A stretch of DNA of 64,000 nucleotides from positions 1 through 64,000 of the forward strand of contig NZ_JALEIK010000016.1 in assembly GCF_022770205.1 (NCBI RefSeq). The letters run 5' to 3'. This document shows, piece by piece, positions 9,703 through 20,775 of this stretch (positions are counted from its first letter, which is position 1; each line of letters starts with the position of its first letter). The position numbers and the translations under genes were made by a program. This DNA is from Helicobacter sp. (GTDB lineage: Bacteria > Campylobacterota > Campylobacteria > Campylobacterales > Helicobacteraceae). Under the pieces are notes generated by a model. It was given only the letters and a program-made list of their open reading frames with translations, was not told the DNA's origin and searched no databases.

Positions 9703-10698
9703 ATGGAAGCTATATTTTCTAAGATTAATAATGCGCAAACCACAGCAGAGCTAGAAGAAATCCGCATTGCAGTAATGGGGAAGAAGGGTAGTTTAACGGC
9801 GAAATTTGCGGAGCTTAAAACTTGCGATGCAGAAACTAAAAAGGCACTTGCAAAAGAGTTAAATGCCTTAAAAATGCGTTTTGAAAAAGCTTTAGCAGAG
9901 AGAAAAGAAATCTTAAGCTTAAAAGAATTAGAAGCAAAATTAAGTGCTGAAAAAATAGATGTCTCACTTTTTAGCTCTAGCAGTTTAAAGGGCGCAAATC
10001 ACCCTGTAATGCTGATGTTAGATAGAATCGTAGAATATTTTGTGGGAATGAATTTTGCTCTTGAAATGGGTCCTTTGGTAGAGGATGATTTTCATAATTT
10101 TGAAGCTTTAAATCTGCCAAAATACCATCCCGCAAGGGATATGCAAGATACCTTTTATTTGAAAGATGGGAAGCTTTTGCGCACTCACACTTCGCCTGTG
10201 CAGATTCGCACAATGGAATCCCAAATTCCACCTATCCGTATGATTTGCCCGGGGAATGTGTTTAGATGTGATTATGACTTAACGCATACGCCGATGTTTC
10301 ATCAAGTAGAAGGGCTTGTGGTGGAGAAGGGTAAGGATTCTGTGAGTTTTGCGCATTTGAAATTTATTTTAGAGGACTTTTTGCAATATATGTTTGGTGC
10401 AGTTAAAGTGCGATTCCGCTCTAGCTTTTTTCCTTTTACAGAGCCTAGTGCAGAAGTGGATATGAGTTGTATTTTTTGCAAAGGGGAGGGTTGTCGTGTG
10501 TGCTCGCACACAGGGTGGCTAGAAGTGCTTGGATGTGGTGTTGTGGATGCGAATGTTTTTAAGGCGGTGGGTTATGAAGATGTTAGTGGCTATGCCTTTG
10601 GGCTAGGCGTGGAGCGTTTTGCGATGCTTGCGTATAATGTGCCGGATTTAAGGGCATTTTTTGAGAGTGATTTAAGAATTTTGGAGCAATTTAAATGA
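9703..10698 (+). CDS. pheS: Phenylalanine-tRNA ligase alpha subunit
   Basis: Catalytic alpha subunit of the cytoplasmic alpha2-beta2 Phe-tRNA synthetase, 331 residues. Class II motif 2 is visible ([11 protein letters not shown]) with the [10 protein letters not shown] block, and motif 3 [10 protein letters not shown] near the C-terminus. [14 protein letters not shown] and the following Cys residues are typical of the family. The ATG at 9703 is chosen over a GTG at 9688 because AGCAGGAAA lies just before it. The stop overlaps the pheT start as ATGA, which implies translational coupling. Confidence 0.97.
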   Translation: MEAIFSKINNAQTTAELEEIRIAVMGKKGSLTAKFAELKTCDAETKKALAKELNALKMRFEKALAERKEILSLKELEAKLSAEKIDVSLFSSSSLKGANHPVMLMLDRIVEYFVGMNFALEMGPLVEDDFHNFEALNLPKYHPARDMQDTFYLKDGKLLRTHTSPVQIRTMESQIPPIRMICPGNVFRCDYDLTHTPMFHQVEGLVVEKGKDSVSFAHLKFILEDFLQYMFGAVKVRFRSSFFPFTEPSAEVDMSCIFCKGEGCRVCSHTGWLEVLGCGVVDANVFKAVGYEDVSGYAFGLGVERFAMLAYNVPDLRAFFESDLRILEQFK

Positions 10699-13055
10699 TT
10701 TTTACGCGCAATAGTTTAAGCCAAATTTTGTCATTAGAGAATATCACTGATGCAATGCTATGTAGCACTTTAAACAAGATTGGATTAGAGGTGGAATCTT
10801 TTTGTGTGAGGGTTGCGCCAAAGCGAGTTGTTGTGGGGAAGATTTTGGAATGTCAAAAGCATCCGGATGCAACAAAGCTCAATGTTGCGCAAGTGGCAAT
10901 TGGTGGCAAAGAGGGGGCGTATGCAATGCGTCAAATTGTGTGCGGTGCGCAAAATGCAAGAGAGGGTATTTATGTAGCAGTTGCGCTTGAAGGGGCAGAA
11001 CTTCCTGATATTACTATTAAAAAGGCGATGCTTAGAGGGGTGGAGAGTTGTGGAATGCTCTGCTCCACAACAGAGCTTGGATTCCCAAAGGTAAATGATG
11101 GAATCGTAGAATTAGATTCTAGTATTGGAGAGTTGGTTATTGGTAAGGAACTTAGCGAATACCCTGTGTTTAATGATGCAGTCTATGAGATTTCCATTAC
11201 GCCAAATCGTGGGGATTGTATGAGTTTAATGGGAGTTGCTAGGGATTTAAGTGTGGCATTTGAACTTGAGCTAAAACCGCTTAATCCGTCAAAGGTTTCT
11301 GAAAATGCTCCGGGGATTGGGCGTGTGTTACAAATTGTAGCAAATGATAAGCACGATGCGTCTTTACTCTTTCAAGCAATGGAGACTAAGCCTAGTGTGT
11401 TGCCTTTGTGTGTGAATTTGTTTTTAGCGTATAATGGAATCTTAGAAAATGCTTGGTTAAAAGATGCAATCAATTTTAGCACGCTTTTTAGCGGAGTCAT
11501 TTTAAATGCTTATCCGCAGAGTTTTTGTCAGCTTGATGGACAAAAAGTTATTTTGACACTCAAAAAAGATGCGCAGGGGTTTGAGAGCATTTACCACGAA
11601 AATGAAAAGTTATCTACTATTGGTGTGGATCTTTGCACTTATGCAAGCAAAGAATCTTTTGTGAAGGAAAAAGAATTTATTGTGCTTGAGGCAAGTTATA
11701 TTCCTCCGGAAATTATTGCGCAAAAAGCAATGGAGACAAAGGTAAAAGTGGATGTTAAGGTATTCCAGCGCACATCTAGGGGGAGCTCTCCGGATTTAGC
11801 AGCGGGGCTTTCTGTGCTATCAAGTTTGCTTTTAGGAGAAGAGGGAGTTTTATACACAGATGCACAAGAGCTTATTGAGGTGCAACCAAAAAATCCCATT
11901 ACTATTGATTTGGAGTTAATGGCGCATATTATTGGTGTGCGTTTGGAAAAATTAAAAGTGGTAAATATTTTAAAGGGGCTTGGCTTTGGAGTGGAGATTT
12001 CAAGTGATGAAAATTTTATCATTGCAAAACCTCCCTTGTTTCGTCACGATATTGTGGGGCTACAAGATGTGGCTGAGGAGGTTATTCGTTTTTATGGAAT
12101 TGATAATGTGCCTAGTGTGCCGCTTGTGTTTGCGCAAAATTTTCAAAGCAATACTGCTTCAAGGGAATATTATTTTAGGAGAAAAATCGCACAAAAAGCT
12201 ATTGGTGCAGGATTTAATGAGGCGTTACATTTTGTGTTTGAGGATAGGGAGAAGCTTCAGGGTTATGGATTTGCAGTGTTAGATGATGCGCTAGATTTGC
12301 TAAATCCTATTACACAGGATTTAAACACTTTGCGTAGCACGCTTTTGCTTGGGCTTTTGAGGGCAGTTGAACGCAATTGTAAGAATGGTTTTAATGCAGT
12401 GAGTCTTTTTGAAATGGGTGCCGTGTATGATAAGAAGCGCAAAGAGGGGATGCGTTTAGCATTTGTCCAAAGTGGATTGCTTTGTGAGGAGCGTTTTCCT
12501 AATGCAAAGGGCGTGAAGGGAAGCTATTTTGGGTTTTGCGATAGAATTGCGTGCGTGATTGGAGGATTTAGTTTAGAGCCATTGGAATCCAAAATTAAGC
12601 TATTCCATAGTGGGCAATGTGCAAAGATGATCCAAAATGGCAAGGAAATAGGGCTAATTGCAACATTGCATCCGCAAGTTGCTAGTGAGTTTGGTTTAGA
12701 GGAAACTTATCTTTGTGAGTTAAATATGGAATCACTAAGGGAAGAGATTCCGCAAGTGCAGATGTATTCAAAGTTTCAAAAAACACAGAGAGATTTAAGT
12801 GTGGTTTTGGATAAAAGCATTCCTTATTATAAAGTTAGAAGTTGTATTGAAGGCTTAAAAGTGCCTAGTGTAGTGGGGTTTTATCCGTTAGATCTTTATC
12901 AAGATTCCACATTGCAGGATAGGATTAGCTTAACAATTCGCTTCACCTTGCAGTCTAGTGTTAAAACTTTAGAGGAAAAAGATATTAATGCGGCAATGGA
13001 AATTGTGCTAGAGGGGCTTAAAAAAGCTTTTGGGGCGGAATTACGATGCAGTTAG
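10695..13055 (+). CDS. pheT: Phenylalanine-tRNA ligase beta subunit
   Basis: The 786-residue beta subunit pairs with PheS; it carries the editing site and binds the tRNA. Domains in order are an EMAP-like tRNA-binding domain (about 40-150), B3/B4 editing region (about 200-380), B5 region (about 400-470), a catalytic-like core (about 490-670, including [12 protein letters not shown]) and a C-terminal anticodon-binding FDX-ACB domain ([16 protein letters not shown] onward). Start ATGA overlaps the pheS stop. The editing region is divergent, as is usual in Campylobacterota. aroA begins 10 bases before its end. Confidence 0.97.
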   Translation: MIFTRNSLSQILSLENITDAMLCSTLNKIGLEVESFCVRVAPKRVVVGKILECQKHPDATKLNVAQVAIGGKEGAYAMRQIVCGAQNAREGIYVAVALEGAELPDITIKKAMLRGVESCGMLCSTTELGFPKVNDGIVELDSSIGELVIGKELSEYPVFNDAVYEISITPNRGDCMSLMGVARDLSVAFELELKPLNPSKVSENAPGIGRVLQIVANDKHDASLLFQAMETKPSVLPLCVNLFLAYNGILENAWLKDAINFSTLFSGVILNAYPQSFCQLDGQKVILTLKKDAQGFESIYHENEKLSTIGVDLCTYASKESFVKEKEFIVLEASYIPPEIIAQKAMETKVKVDVKVFQRTSRGSSPDLAAGLSVLSSLLLGEEGVLYTDAQELIEVQPKNPITIDLELMAHIIGVRLEKLKVVNILKGLGFGVEISSDENFIIAKPPLFRHDIVGLQDVAEEVIRFYGIDNVPSVPLVFAQNFQSNTASREYYFRRKIAQKAIGAGFNEALHFVFEDREKLQGYGFAVLDDALDLLNPITQDLNTLRSTLLLGLLRAVERNCKNGFNAVSLFEMGAVYDKKRKEGMRLAFVQSGLLCEERFPNAKGVKGSYFGFCDRIACVIGGFSLEPLESKIKLFHSGQCAKMIQNGKEIGLIATLHPQVASEFGLEETYLCELNMESLREEIPQVQMYSKFQKTQRDLSVVLDKSIPYYKVRSCIEGLKVPSVVGFYPLDLYQDSTLQDRISLTIRFTLQSSVKTLEEKDINAAMEIVLEGLKKAFGAELRCS

Positions 13056-14350
13056 AAGTCAGCAAAACACAAGGATTTAAACTTGATACAGATAAAATCG
13101 CATCGGATAAATCCCTATCGCATCGTTGTGCGATGTTTGCATTTCTTAGTGATAAGCCTAGTTTTGTAAGAAATTATTTAGAGGGTGAGGATACGCTAGA
13201 CACGCTAGAGATTGCTAAAAAATTAGGCTTAAAGGTTGAAAAACACGGTGGGGGATTGTTGCTAACACCGCCAAAACATATTCAAGAGCCTAATACGATT
13301 CTATATTGTGGTAATGCAGGGACAGCAATGCGTTTGTATCTTGGACTTTTAAGTGCGCAGAGTGGAATCTTTATTTTAAGTGGGGATGTGTATCTTAATA
13401 AACGCCCTATGAAGCGAGTTGTTGAACCTTTAAGAAGCATTGGCGCGGAGATATTAGGCAGGAGTGAAGGGGAGTTTGCGCCTTTGGTGATCAAGGGGAA
13501 TCCTAAGTTGGAATCCTTTTTTTACACGAGTAAGATTCCAAGTGCACAAGTGAAGTCTGCAATGCTTTTGAGTGCGCTTTTTGCTAAGGGAGAGAGTGTT
13601 TATAGAGAGCCTGAGTTAAGCCGTGATCATAGTGAGAAAATGTTAAGGGGAATGGGGGCGGAGATAGAATCTAAAGTAGAAGCAAATGGTGCAGTGGAGA
13701 TTAGAATACAGCCCTTAAGAAATAGATTAAATCCATTAAATTTAGAGATTCCAGCCGATCCTTCTAGCGCATTTTTCTTTGCAGTAGCAGTTGCAATTAC
13801 ACCAAATGCTAGTGGAATTTTGCGCAATGTGTTGTTAAATAAAACGCGCATTGAAGCCTTTAGGGTGCTTGAAAAAATGGGCGTTGGGATAGTTTATAAA
13901 GAGGTTTCAAAAACTTATGAAAGCATAGGAGAGATTATCATTAATGCACCAAAAACTCTGCAAGCTGTGGAATTAAACGAGAAGATTGCGTGGCTTATTG
14001 ATGAGATTCCAGCACTTGCTATTGCAATGGCTTGTGCAAAGGGAGAGAGTGTGGTAAGAAATGCAAAAGAATTGCGTGTAAAAGAGACGGATAGAATTAA
14101 AGCTGTGGTAGAGAATCTTAGGCTTTGTGGAATTCAAGCGCAAGAATTGGATGATGGATTCTGTGTTGTAGGTGGGGAGCTTAAGAGGGCTTGTGTGGAG
14201 AGCTTTGGTGATCATAGGATTGCGATGAGTTTTGCAATTGCGGGATTAAGGAGTGGAATGGAGATTAAGAATGCGGAGTGCATTAATGTTTCTTTTCCAA
14301 ATTTTTTAGAGATTTTAGATACAATGACAAGAATTTGTCAAAAAGGGTAA
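13046..14350 (+). CDS. aroA: 3-phosphoshikimate 1-carboxyvinyltransferase (EPSP synthase)
   Basis: Sixth step of the shikimate pathway, joining PEP to shikimate-3-phosphate. The 434 residues show the conserved YCGNAGTAMRL block (PEP/phosphate binding), RPMKRVVEPL, the substrate-binding SAQVKSA, and the KETDRI signature. The start overlaps pheT by 10 bases. Gene order pheT-aroA-ispH is that of H. pylori. Confidence 0.97.
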   Translation: MQLEVSKTQGFKLDTDKIASDKSLSHRCAMFAFLSDKPSFVRNYLEGEDTLDTLEIAKKLGLKVEKHGGGLLLTPPKHIQEPNTILYCGNAGTAMRLYLGLLSAQSGIFILSGDVYLNKRPMKRVVEPLRSIGAEILGRSEGEFAPLVIKGNPKLESFFYTSKIPSAQVKSAMLLSALFAKGESVYREPELSRDHSEKMLRGMGAEIESKVEANGAVEIRIQPLRNRLNPLNLEIPADPSSAFFFAVAVAITPNASGILRNVLLNKTRIEAFRVLEKMGVGIVYKEVSKTYESIGEIIINAPKTLQAVELNEKIAWLIDEIPALAIAMACAKGESVVRNAKELRVKETDRIKAVVENLRLCGIQAQELDDGFCVVGGELKRACVESFGDHRIAMSFAIAGLRSGMEIKNAECINVSFPNFLEILDTMTRICQKG

Positions 14351-14352
14351 GC

Positions 14353-15177
14353 GTGGAAGTAAAATTAGCAAAAAATTATGGATTTTGTTTTGGCGTGAAG
14401 CGCGCTATTGAATTGGCGCAAAAAAAACCCAATGGCATAACTTTAGGACCTTTAATCCATAATGCAAAAGAGATTAATCGCTTAAAAGAGAAATTTAATG
14501 TTGTTGTCAATGAAAACATTCAAGCAATTCCACAAGATGCAGAAGTGATTATTCGCACACACGGAATCCCAAAGCAAGATTTACAAAAGCTTAAGGAAAA
14601 AACAAAAAATATCACGGATGCAACTTGTCCTTATGTTACAAAACCACAAAAAATTTGTGAGGATATGAGTGCTAAGGGCTATCAGATTGTGATTTTTGGG
14701 GATATGAAACATCCAGAGGTTAAAGGTGTGATGAGCTATTGTGCTGATGAACCATTGGTGGTAGAAGATTTAGAATCGCTAAAAAAGGCTAAATTGCGCG
14801 ATAGAGTTGCCCTAGTTTCACAAACGACAAAAAATATCAATTTATTTTTAGAAATTGCCAATTATCTGATTAGCCATTGTTCAGAATGTAGAGTGTTTAA
14901 TACGATTTGTAATGCGACATTTGATAATCAAGATTCTGCTAGAAATTTAGCAAAAGAAGTTGATGTGATGGTGATTGTTGGCGGTAAAAATTCATCAAAC
15001 ACGAAGCAGCTTTATAATATTTCTAAGGAATATTGTAGGGATTGTTATTTGATAGAGGATTTTTTAGAATTGGATTTTAAATGGTTTATTGGTAAGCAAT
15101 TGTGTGGAGTTACTGCTGGTGCTTCCACTCCTAATTGGATTATTGATAAAGTTGTCAATACGATTAAAGCTCTCTAA
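14353..15177 (+). CDS. ispH: 4-hydroxy-3-methylbut-2-enyl diphosphate reductase
   Basis: Last enzyme of the MEP isoprenoid pathway, a 3Fe/4Fe-4S protein that makes IPP and DMAPP. The three cluster cysteines are seen in GFCFG, DATCPYV and CNAT, together with the IRTHGIP motif. About 274 residues from a GTG at 14353, which sits 2 bases after the aroA stop with AAAAGGG as ribosome-binding site; a TTG at 14335 is possible but would place the start inside aroA and lengthen the N-terminus beyond the conserved start. Confidence 0.95.
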   Translation: MEVKLAKNYGFCFGVKRAIELAQKKPNGITLGPLIHNAKEINRLKEKFNVVVNENIQAIPQDAEVIIRTHGIPKQDLQKLKEKTKNITDATCPYVTKPQKICEDMSAKGYQIVIFGDMKHPEVKGVMSYCADEPLVVEDLESLKKAKLRDRVALVSQTTKNINLFLEIANYLISHCSECRVFNTICNATFDNQDSARNLAKEVDVMVIVGGKNSSNTKQLYNISKEYCRDCYLIEDFLELDFKWFIGKQLCGVTAGASTPNWIIDKVVNTIKAL

Positions 15178-15240
15178 ATTTTATACTTTTAAAAGGGTAG
15201 ATTGATTAGAATTTCAAAATTTATTTTTTAAAGGGCATAG

Positions 15241-16923
15241 ATGGCTGTTGTAGGAATTAATACAGAAGAGTTAGAAAAGATTGTGATTGATGAGAATGAG
15301 GATTTCGCATCAATGTTTGAACAATTTGAGAAAAAAGAGAATGAGCGTATTTCTGAGGGAAATATTGTTGCCATTGAGAATAATCAAGTCATTATTGCTG
15401 TTCCGGGTGAAAAGAAAGAGGGGATTGTAGTGCTTGATGAAATTTTAGATGCGCAAGGGAATTTGCTGTTTAAAGTGGGCGATACTCTGCCAATTGTGAT
15501 TACAGGCAGACGCAATGAGCAGCCCATTGTTTCTTATAAAAAAGCGATTCGCAGGGAGAAAATGCGCCAATACATTCAAAGTTTGAGTGGTGCATATAAA
15601 GATAAAATTGTAGAAGGCGTTGTTGTGAAACGCAATAAAGGTGGATATGTTGTTGATGGTGGTGGTATAGAATTTTTTATGCCAAAATTTGCTGCTGCGT
15701 TTAAAGAGGGCAGTAAGGTTGAGGGTAAGAAAATTAAAGCTTGTATTCTTAATGTTAAGCCTGAGGAGGATAGCATTGTGATTTCCCGTAAGCGTTTATT
15801 TGAGCTTGAAAATACGGCGAAAAAAGATACTTTGGATAATCTCTTAAAAGAAGAGGGTGTCCTAGAAGGTAAAGTGAAGAAAATCACAAGTTTTGGAATG
15901 TTTGTTGATGTTAATGGCGTGGAAGGTTTGGTGCATTATACGGAAATTAGCTATAAAGGACCTGTTAATCCTTCTAAACTCTACAAAGAAGAGGATATAG
16001 TGCCCATTAAGATTCTAAACTACGACAAAGAAAAGCGCCGTTTAGCTCTTTCTATTAAAGCAACAACAGAAGATCCCTGGAAGGAAGTTGAAAACGAGCT
16101 TGAGGTGGGCGATGCGATTAAAGTTATAGTTAGCAATATTGAACCTTATGGTGTGTTTGTGGATTTAGGAAATGATATTGAAGGGTTTTTGCATATTTCT
16201 GAAATTTCTTGGAATAAAAACATTCAAAACCCAGAGGAGTTTTTAAAAGTTGGGCAAGAAATTGATGTCGAAGTCATTGAGATTGATTCAAAAGAGCGTC
16301 GTTTAAGGGTGTCCTTAAAGAAGCTTTTGGATAAGCCATTTGAGCAATTTGTAAAAAAACATAAAGAGGGTGAAGTTTTAGAAGGTGTTGTTGCGACTTT
16401 AACAGATTTTGGCGCATTTGTGAAGCTTGATGGCATTGATGGTTTATTACACAATGAAGATGCGTATTGGAATAAAAACGAAAAATGCAAGGATTTAATG
16501 AAAATTGGCGAAAGTGTTGAGGTAAAAATTGCTAAAATTGATCGTCAAAAAGAGCGCATTTCTTTAACGCGCAAAGGATTAATTGCATCTCCTGTTGATG
16601 AGTTTGCAAAAAAATATTCATTGGATGACGCTGTAACTGGGATTGTTAGAGATGTGAAAGATTTTGGTGTATTTATTAAAATTGATAATGAAATGGATGC
16701 GTTAATCCGTAATGAAGATTTAATCCCCCTTAAAAAAGAAGAAATTAAAACTGGCGATAAAATTGATGGTGTGATTTCTTTAATTGATGCGCCAAATAAT
16801 AGAATCCGTGTTTCTGTGCGTCGTTTAGAGAGACAAAAAGAAAAGACAAATCTTAAAAATTTCAACGATAATGCAAGCGATAAGATGACATTAGGGGATA
16901 TTATTAAGGATCAAATTTCTTAG
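15241..16923 (+). CDS. rpsA: 30S ribosomal protein S1
   Basis: 560 residues with six successive S1 (OB-fold) RNA-binding repeats, recognisable by recurring G(M/V)FVDV and RRLALS/RRLRVS/ERISLT strands; the last four are the best conserved. S1 binds mRNA leaders and helps initiation on weakly structured ribosome-binding sites. AAAGGG lies 7 bases before the ATG. The coding sequence is unusually poor in the window-wide TGGAATC motif, consistent with strong codon selection in a highly expressed gene. Confidence 0.97.
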   Translation: MAVVGINTEELEKIVIDENEDFASMFEQFEKKENERISEGNIVAIENNQVIIAVPGEKKEGIVVLDEILDAQGNLLFKVGDTLPIVITGRRNEQPIVSYKKAIRREKMRQYIQSLSGAYKDKIVEGVVVKRNKGGYVVDGGGIEFFMPKFAAAFKEGSKVEGKKIKACILNVKPEEDSIVISRKRLFELENTAKKDTLDNLLKEEGVLEGKVKKITSFGMFVDVNGVEGLVHYTEISYKGPVNPSKLYKEEDIVPIKILNYDKEKRRLALSIKATTEDPWKEVENELEVGDAIKVIVSNIEPYGVFVDLGNDIEGFLHISEISWNKNIQNPEEFLKVGQEIDVEVIEIDSKERRLRVSLKKLLDKPFEQFVKKHKEGEVLEGVVATLTDFGAFVKLDGIDGLLHNEDAYWNKNEKCKDLMKIGESVEVKIAKIDRQKERISLTRKGLIASPVDEFAKKYSLDDAVTGIVRDVKDFGVFIKIDNEMDALIRNEDLIPLKKEEIKTGDKIDGVISLIDAPNNRIRVSVRRLERQKEKTNLKNFNDNASDKMTLGDIIKDQIS

Positions 16924-16939
16924 AGCTTAGGAGTTATTT

Positions 16940-17419
16940 GTGCAAGTAAGGTTGTTAATTGGCATTTTTTCAATCTTTACTTGTTTGTTATTGTTTGTTT
17001 TAATGCGTAACTATATTGGTGCGATAAATATCTATGAACTTCCAGAAATTAGTCCTTATGAGCTTGCAAAACCTAGTGATTTACAGCACGCCCATTCACC
17101 TGATTGGCTAGATCGTTTGTCTAGTCAGAGTGAGAGAGAGTTTATTTATCCTACTTCTGAATTACAAGTGAAGCTTTTGTATGCAAATAATGCAAAAAAG
17201 AGTATAAAAGAAGTCTTTAGGGTTTCAGTGGGCGTGATTAACGATTATCAGTTTTTTTGCATTAATCAGGTTTTTGGAGCACATAATATTGAATATTCTT
17301 ATTATAAAATCGGTGAAAACATTTGGCTAGTTGTTGCTACGGAGGATGAAAATTATTTGCGCAGTGTTTTAGATAAACTTAAGCATTACGCAATTGATTA
17401 TACTTTATCTAAAACCTAA
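16940..17419 (+). CDS. Conserved hypothetical protein between rpsA and serA
   Basis: A 159-residue protein with one N-terminal membrane segment (about residues 4-23) and the remainder predicted outside the cytoplasm. It starts at a GTG with GGAG 6 bases upstream. I do not recognise a domain. It sits exactly where H. pylori has a hypothetical gene between rpsA and serA, so it is a conserved Helicobacter protein. The C-terminal half (YQFFCINQVFG... to the end) looks like a compact alpha-beta domain. Sixteen bases separate its stop from the serA start, with a strong GGAGG site between them. Confidence 0.75.
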   Translation: MQVRLLIGIFSIFTCLLLFVLMRNYIGAINIYELPEISPYELAKPSDLQHAHSPDWLDRLSSQSEREFIYPTSELQVKLLYANNAKKSIKEVFRVSVGVINDYQFFCINQVFGAHNIEYSYYKIGENIWLVVATEDENYLRSVLDKLKHYAIDYTLSKT

Positions 17420-17434
17420 GAAACGGAGGAGTTA

Positions 17435-19018
17435 ATGTCAAAATATACAATTATCGTTTGTGATCCTATCCATCAGAGTGGCTTGGATTTATTAGCAAGA
17501 GATTCTGAAGTTACGCTGTTAAATTTAGCAGATTTGCCAAAAGATGCGCTTAAGAAGGAATTGCATAAGGCAGATGTTGCAATCACTAGAAGCTCTACTG
17601 ATGTAGATGTTAGCTTTTTGGATTCCGCTTCTAAGTTGCGCGCTGTTGTGCGTGCTGGTGTTGGTGTGGATAATGTAGATATTGAAAACTCTAGCAAAAG
17701 AGGTGTTGTGGTGATGAATGTGCCAACAGCAAATACCATTGCCGCTGTGGAGCTAACTTGTGCGCATATTTTAAGTGCGATTCGCAATCTTCCTGATGCT
17801 AATGCGCAGTTAAAGGCAGAGCGCAAATGGAAGCGTGAGGACTGGTATGGCACAGAGCTTAAGGATAAAAAGCTAGGAATTATTGGTTTTGGGAATATTG
17901 GAAGCCGTGTTGGAAAGCGTATGAAGGCTTTTGAAATGGAAGTGATGGCTTATGATCCTTATATCAATCCTACAAAGGCAACAGATGTTGGGATTAAATA
18001 CACAAGGAATTTTGATGACATTTTAAAATGCGATATTATCACAATCCACACGCCAAAAAATAAAGAAACCATCAATATCATTGACGCGCCACAGATTGCA
18101 AAAATGAAAGAGGGCGTGATTTTGATTAATTGTGCGCGTGGTGGATTGTATAATGAAGATGCACTCTATGCAGCATTGGAATCTGGAAAAGTGCGATGGG
18201 CTGGGATTGATGTTTTCACAAAAGAACCCGGCACGAGTAATAAACTTTTGGATTTAAAGAATATTTATGTTACACCACACATTGGAGCAAATACGCTAGA
18301 ATCCCAAGAGAAAATCGCAATCCAAGCAGCTGAAGCAGCATTAGAAGCAGCGCGAGGTTCAAGTTTTCCTAATGCGCTAAATTTGCCCATTAAAGAAAAT
18401 GAATTGCCAAGCTTTATGCATGCCTATTTAGAGCTTGTGCAAAAAATGGCATTTTTTGCAATTCAGGTAAATAAAGATGCAGTGCGCTCTATCACGCTAG
18501 AAGCAGAAGGTGAGATTAAAGAATATCTTGCATCGCTGTCAACCTTTGCGCTTGTTGGAATCTTAAATGCAACAGTTGGCGATAAAGTGAATTATGTCAA
18601 TGCTCCCTATGTGGCACAAGAGAGAGGGATTGAAGTGGAGCTTGTAGGTAGGGAGTCTCAGGGTGTTTATAAGAATAGAATTAAACTCACTCTTCTTACA
18701 CAGAAGGGAACATTTAGTGTAAGCGGAGCAGTGTTTAATGAGGATACACCAAAAATTGTGAATATTAATAACTTTGCTCTTGATATTGCGCCAAAAGGCA
18801 AAATGATTCTTTTTAGAAATGATGATACACCGGGTGTTATAGGCTTTGTTGGGACGACTTTAGCAAAGCATAACATTAACATTGCAGACTTCCGATTGGG
18901 GCGTTATGGTAGGGAGGCGTTAGCGTTAATCATTGTTGATGATGCAGTTTCTCAAAGTGTGCTTGATGAGCTTTCTAGTTTGGAGGCTTGTATTTCTATC
19001 AAATATGCTGTTTTATAG
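17435..19018 (+). CDS. serA: D-3-phosphoglycerate dehydrogenase
   Basis: First step of serine synthesis. The 527 residues fit the long (type 1) form: substrate and NAD domains with GFGNIGSRVG (about 150-159), catalytic Arg in NCARGGLYNEDAL, His in TPHIGA, an intervening domain (about 320-445), and a C-terminal ACT domain starting near LFRNDDTPGVIG that probably binds serine for feedback control. Strong ribosome-binding site CGGAGGAG before the ATG. The 3-prime end overlaps the convergent ogt gene by 6 bases. Confidence 0.97.
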   Translation: MSKYTIIVCDPIHQSGLDLLARDSEVTLLNLADLPKDALKKELHKADVAITRSSTDVDVSFLDSASKLRAVVRAGVGVDNVDIENSSKRGVVVMNVPTANTIAAVELTCAHILSAIRNLPDANAQLKAERKWKREDWYGTELKDKKLGIIGFGNIGSRVGKRMKAFEMEVMAYDPYINPTKATDVGIKYTRNFDDILKCDIITIHTPKNKETINIIDAPQIAKMKEGVILINCARGGLYNEDALYAALESGKVRWAGIDVFTKEPGTSNKLLDLKNIYVTPHIGANTLESQEKIAIQAAEAALEAARGSSFPNALNLPIKENELPSFMHAYLELVQKMAFFAIQVNKDAVRSITLEAEGEIKEYLASLSTFALVGILNATVGDKVNYVNAPYVAQERGIEVELVGRESQGVYKNRIKLTLLTQKGTFSVSGAVFNEDTPKIVNINNFALDIAPKGKMILFRNDDTPGVIGFVGTTLAKHNINIADFRLGRYGREALALIIVDDAVSQSVLDELSSLEACISIKYAVL

Positions 19019-19507
19019 CTTCCATAAGCCCTTTTTGGGTTTGTATCCTTCTAATTTCAATAATTCTATCTTTTTTTGGATTCCGCTTGCATAGCCATTG
19101 ATTGCACCATTTGCGCTAATGACTCTGTGGCAGGGGATGAGGATTGCGATGGGATTGTGGTGGTTTGCACTTCCAATGGCGCGTGCGGATTTTGGGTTAC
19201 CTATGATGTCTGCGATTTTTCCATAACTCAAAGTCTCTCCATAAGGAATTGTGCATAAAATTTTCCAAACACTTTTTTGAAATGCTGTTCCTTTTGGGTT
19301 TAGTGGCAGTGTAAAAACTTGGCGTTTTTGAGTTAAATATTCTTTAAGTTGTGAAAAAGTAGCAAGCGTTAAAGGGCTTTGCTTATGTGATTGGAGATAA
19401 AGTTGTGAAATATTTTGTCTAAAGCGCACTTCTAAAATTTCCTCTCCGTTATCCATTACCAAAATTTCCCCTAAGGGAGAATTTTGGATTCCAACATATT
19501 GCGTCAT
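19013..19507 (-). CDS. ogt: Methylated-DNA-protein-cysteine methyltransferase
   Basis: Suicide repair protein that moves the methyl group from O6-methylguanine to its own cysteine. The active-site PCHRV motif is at residues 125-129 (C126), with the Asn-hinge/Arg-finger region [13 protein letters not shown] just before it. 164 residues, normal for the Ogt class without an Ada domain. Starts within the stop region of dnaJ (ATGA-type overlap), suggesting co-transcription. Confidence 0.94.
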   Translation of the reverse strand: MTQYVGIQNSPLGEILVMDNGEEILEVRFRQNISQLYLQSHKQSPLTLATFSQLKEYLTQKRQVFTLPLNPKGTAFQKSVWKILCTIPYGETLSYGKIADIIGNPKSARAIGSANHHNPIAILIPCHRVISANGAINGYASGIQKKIELLKLEGYKPKKGLWKL

Positions 19508-20616
19508 TTAAACCAATTTTTAATCTTATCCATTAAGCCTTCGTGGCAGGCAATGGGCTTAGAGTCTTCATACCCAAAGGATTTGTGGAGTTCTGTAAGA
19601 AGTGTGCGTTGATTTTCCTCTAGTTTTTCTGGATAAACAATATTTACAACTGCGATGAAATTTCCTCTTTTATCCCTATTAACACTTTTAACTCCTTCTC
19701 CGTAAAACACAAATTGCTGCTTGTCTTTTACGCCAATTGGGATTTTTAGTTCTAATTCTTTTGTGAGTGCTGGAATTTTAATGTTTCCACCAAGCATTAC
19801 AAGAGTAAAAAACACGGGCACCTCTAGGTAGATGTCATTGTGGTGGCGGATAAAATGTGCATCCTCTTTGGCAAAAATCTCCACATATAAATCCCCACGC
19901 GTGCCATCTGGCATTTTATTTCCACGCCCTTGCACACGCATTTGATTGTTGCTATCTATGCCTTCTGGAATATTGATTTCAAATCTTTCTTTTTCATTTT
20001 GATACCCCTTACTAGAGCATTTAGGGCATTTCTCCGCTGCCATTTCTCCGCTGCCATAGCATTTAGAACAAGTTTGTGCAAAGGTCATAAAACCTTGTGA
20101 AAATGTTTCTCTACCGCTTCCCTTACAAGTGCTACAAGTTGTGATTTTGCCATCTTTTGCGCCTGTGCCTTTGCATTCTTGACAAGCACTTTTATAAGGG
20201 ATTTCAATTTCTTTTTTGCATCCAAAAACGGCTTCTTCAAAACTGATTTCAAGCTCTATTGCTAAATCGCGCGGATATTTTTCATTCCTTTTTTGCCTTG
20301 AAGTCCTACTAGATCTGCTAAAGCCACCAAAAACAGAGTTAAAAATATCAAAAATACTGCCTTCTATGTCACTAAATCCAAAACCACTAGATTCTAAGCC
20401 TTTTTTGCCATAAGCGTCGTAGATTTGGCGTTTTTCTTTATCGCTTAAGACTTGGTAGGCTTCATTGATTTTTTTGAACATCTCTTCGGCATTTTTATCC
20501 CCTGGGTTTCTATCAGGGTGGTATTTGAGTGCCATTTTGCGATAGGCTTTTTTGACTTCTTCGCCACTTGCTGTGCGTTGAACTTCTAAGACTTCATAAT
20601 AATCAAATTCTTCCAA
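19504..20616 (-). CDS. dnaJ: Chaperone protein DnaJ
   Basis: Hsp40 co-chaperone of DnaK, about 370 residues. Order: J domain with HPD (about 33-35), Gly/Phe-rich region with [10 protein letters not shown], zinc-finger domain with four CxxC(x)GxG-type repeats ([32 protein letters not shown]), then the substrate-binding C-terminal domains. The start is a TTG at 20616 giving [10 protein letters not shown], with AGGAG 5 bases upstream; the reading frame runs further to 20664 but that extension is not part of the family. Confidence 0.95.
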   Translation of the reverse strand: MEEFDYYEVLEVQRTASGEEVKKAYRKMALKYHPDRNPGDKNAEEMFKKINEAYQVLSDKEKRQIYDAYGKKGLESSGFGFSDIEGSIFDIFNSVFGGFSRSSRTSRQKRNEKYPRDLAIELEISFEEAVFGCKKEIEIPYKSACQECKGTGAKDGKITTCSTCKGSGRETFSQGFMTFAQTCSKCYGSGEMAAEKCPKCSSKGYQNEKERFEINIPEGIDSNNQMRVQGRGNKMPDGTRGDLYVEIFAKEDAHFIRHHNDIYLEVPVFFTLVMLGGNIKIPALTKELELKIPIGVKDKQQFVFYGEGVKSVNRDKRGNFIAVVNIVYPEKLEENQRTLLTELHKSFGYEDSKPIACHEGLMDKIKNWFK

Positions 20617-20735
20617 AACAACTCCTAAATATTGCAAAATAAAATAGGGCATATTGTAGCGCAATAAAGTTTTATAAGGAGTTAAATTCGCTTAAGTGCG
20701 TGCTGTAATTTATAGATTTTTAATCCTAATTTATT

Positions 20736-20741
20736 TATAAT
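20736..20741 (+). promoter_or_regulatory. Putative -10 box for recR
   Basis: TATAAT in a very AT-rich tract 35 bases before the recR ATG. It lies in the divergent spacer between dnaJ and recR. Confidence 0.4.
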
Positions 20742-20775
20742 TATTGCTGATTATGATATTTTTGGTAGAAGTTGT

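Noticed and set aside
9593-9703. N-terminal extension of the HIT gene
   Set aside because: It has no family similarity and would occupy the pheS promoter; the ATG at 9592 gives the normal start.
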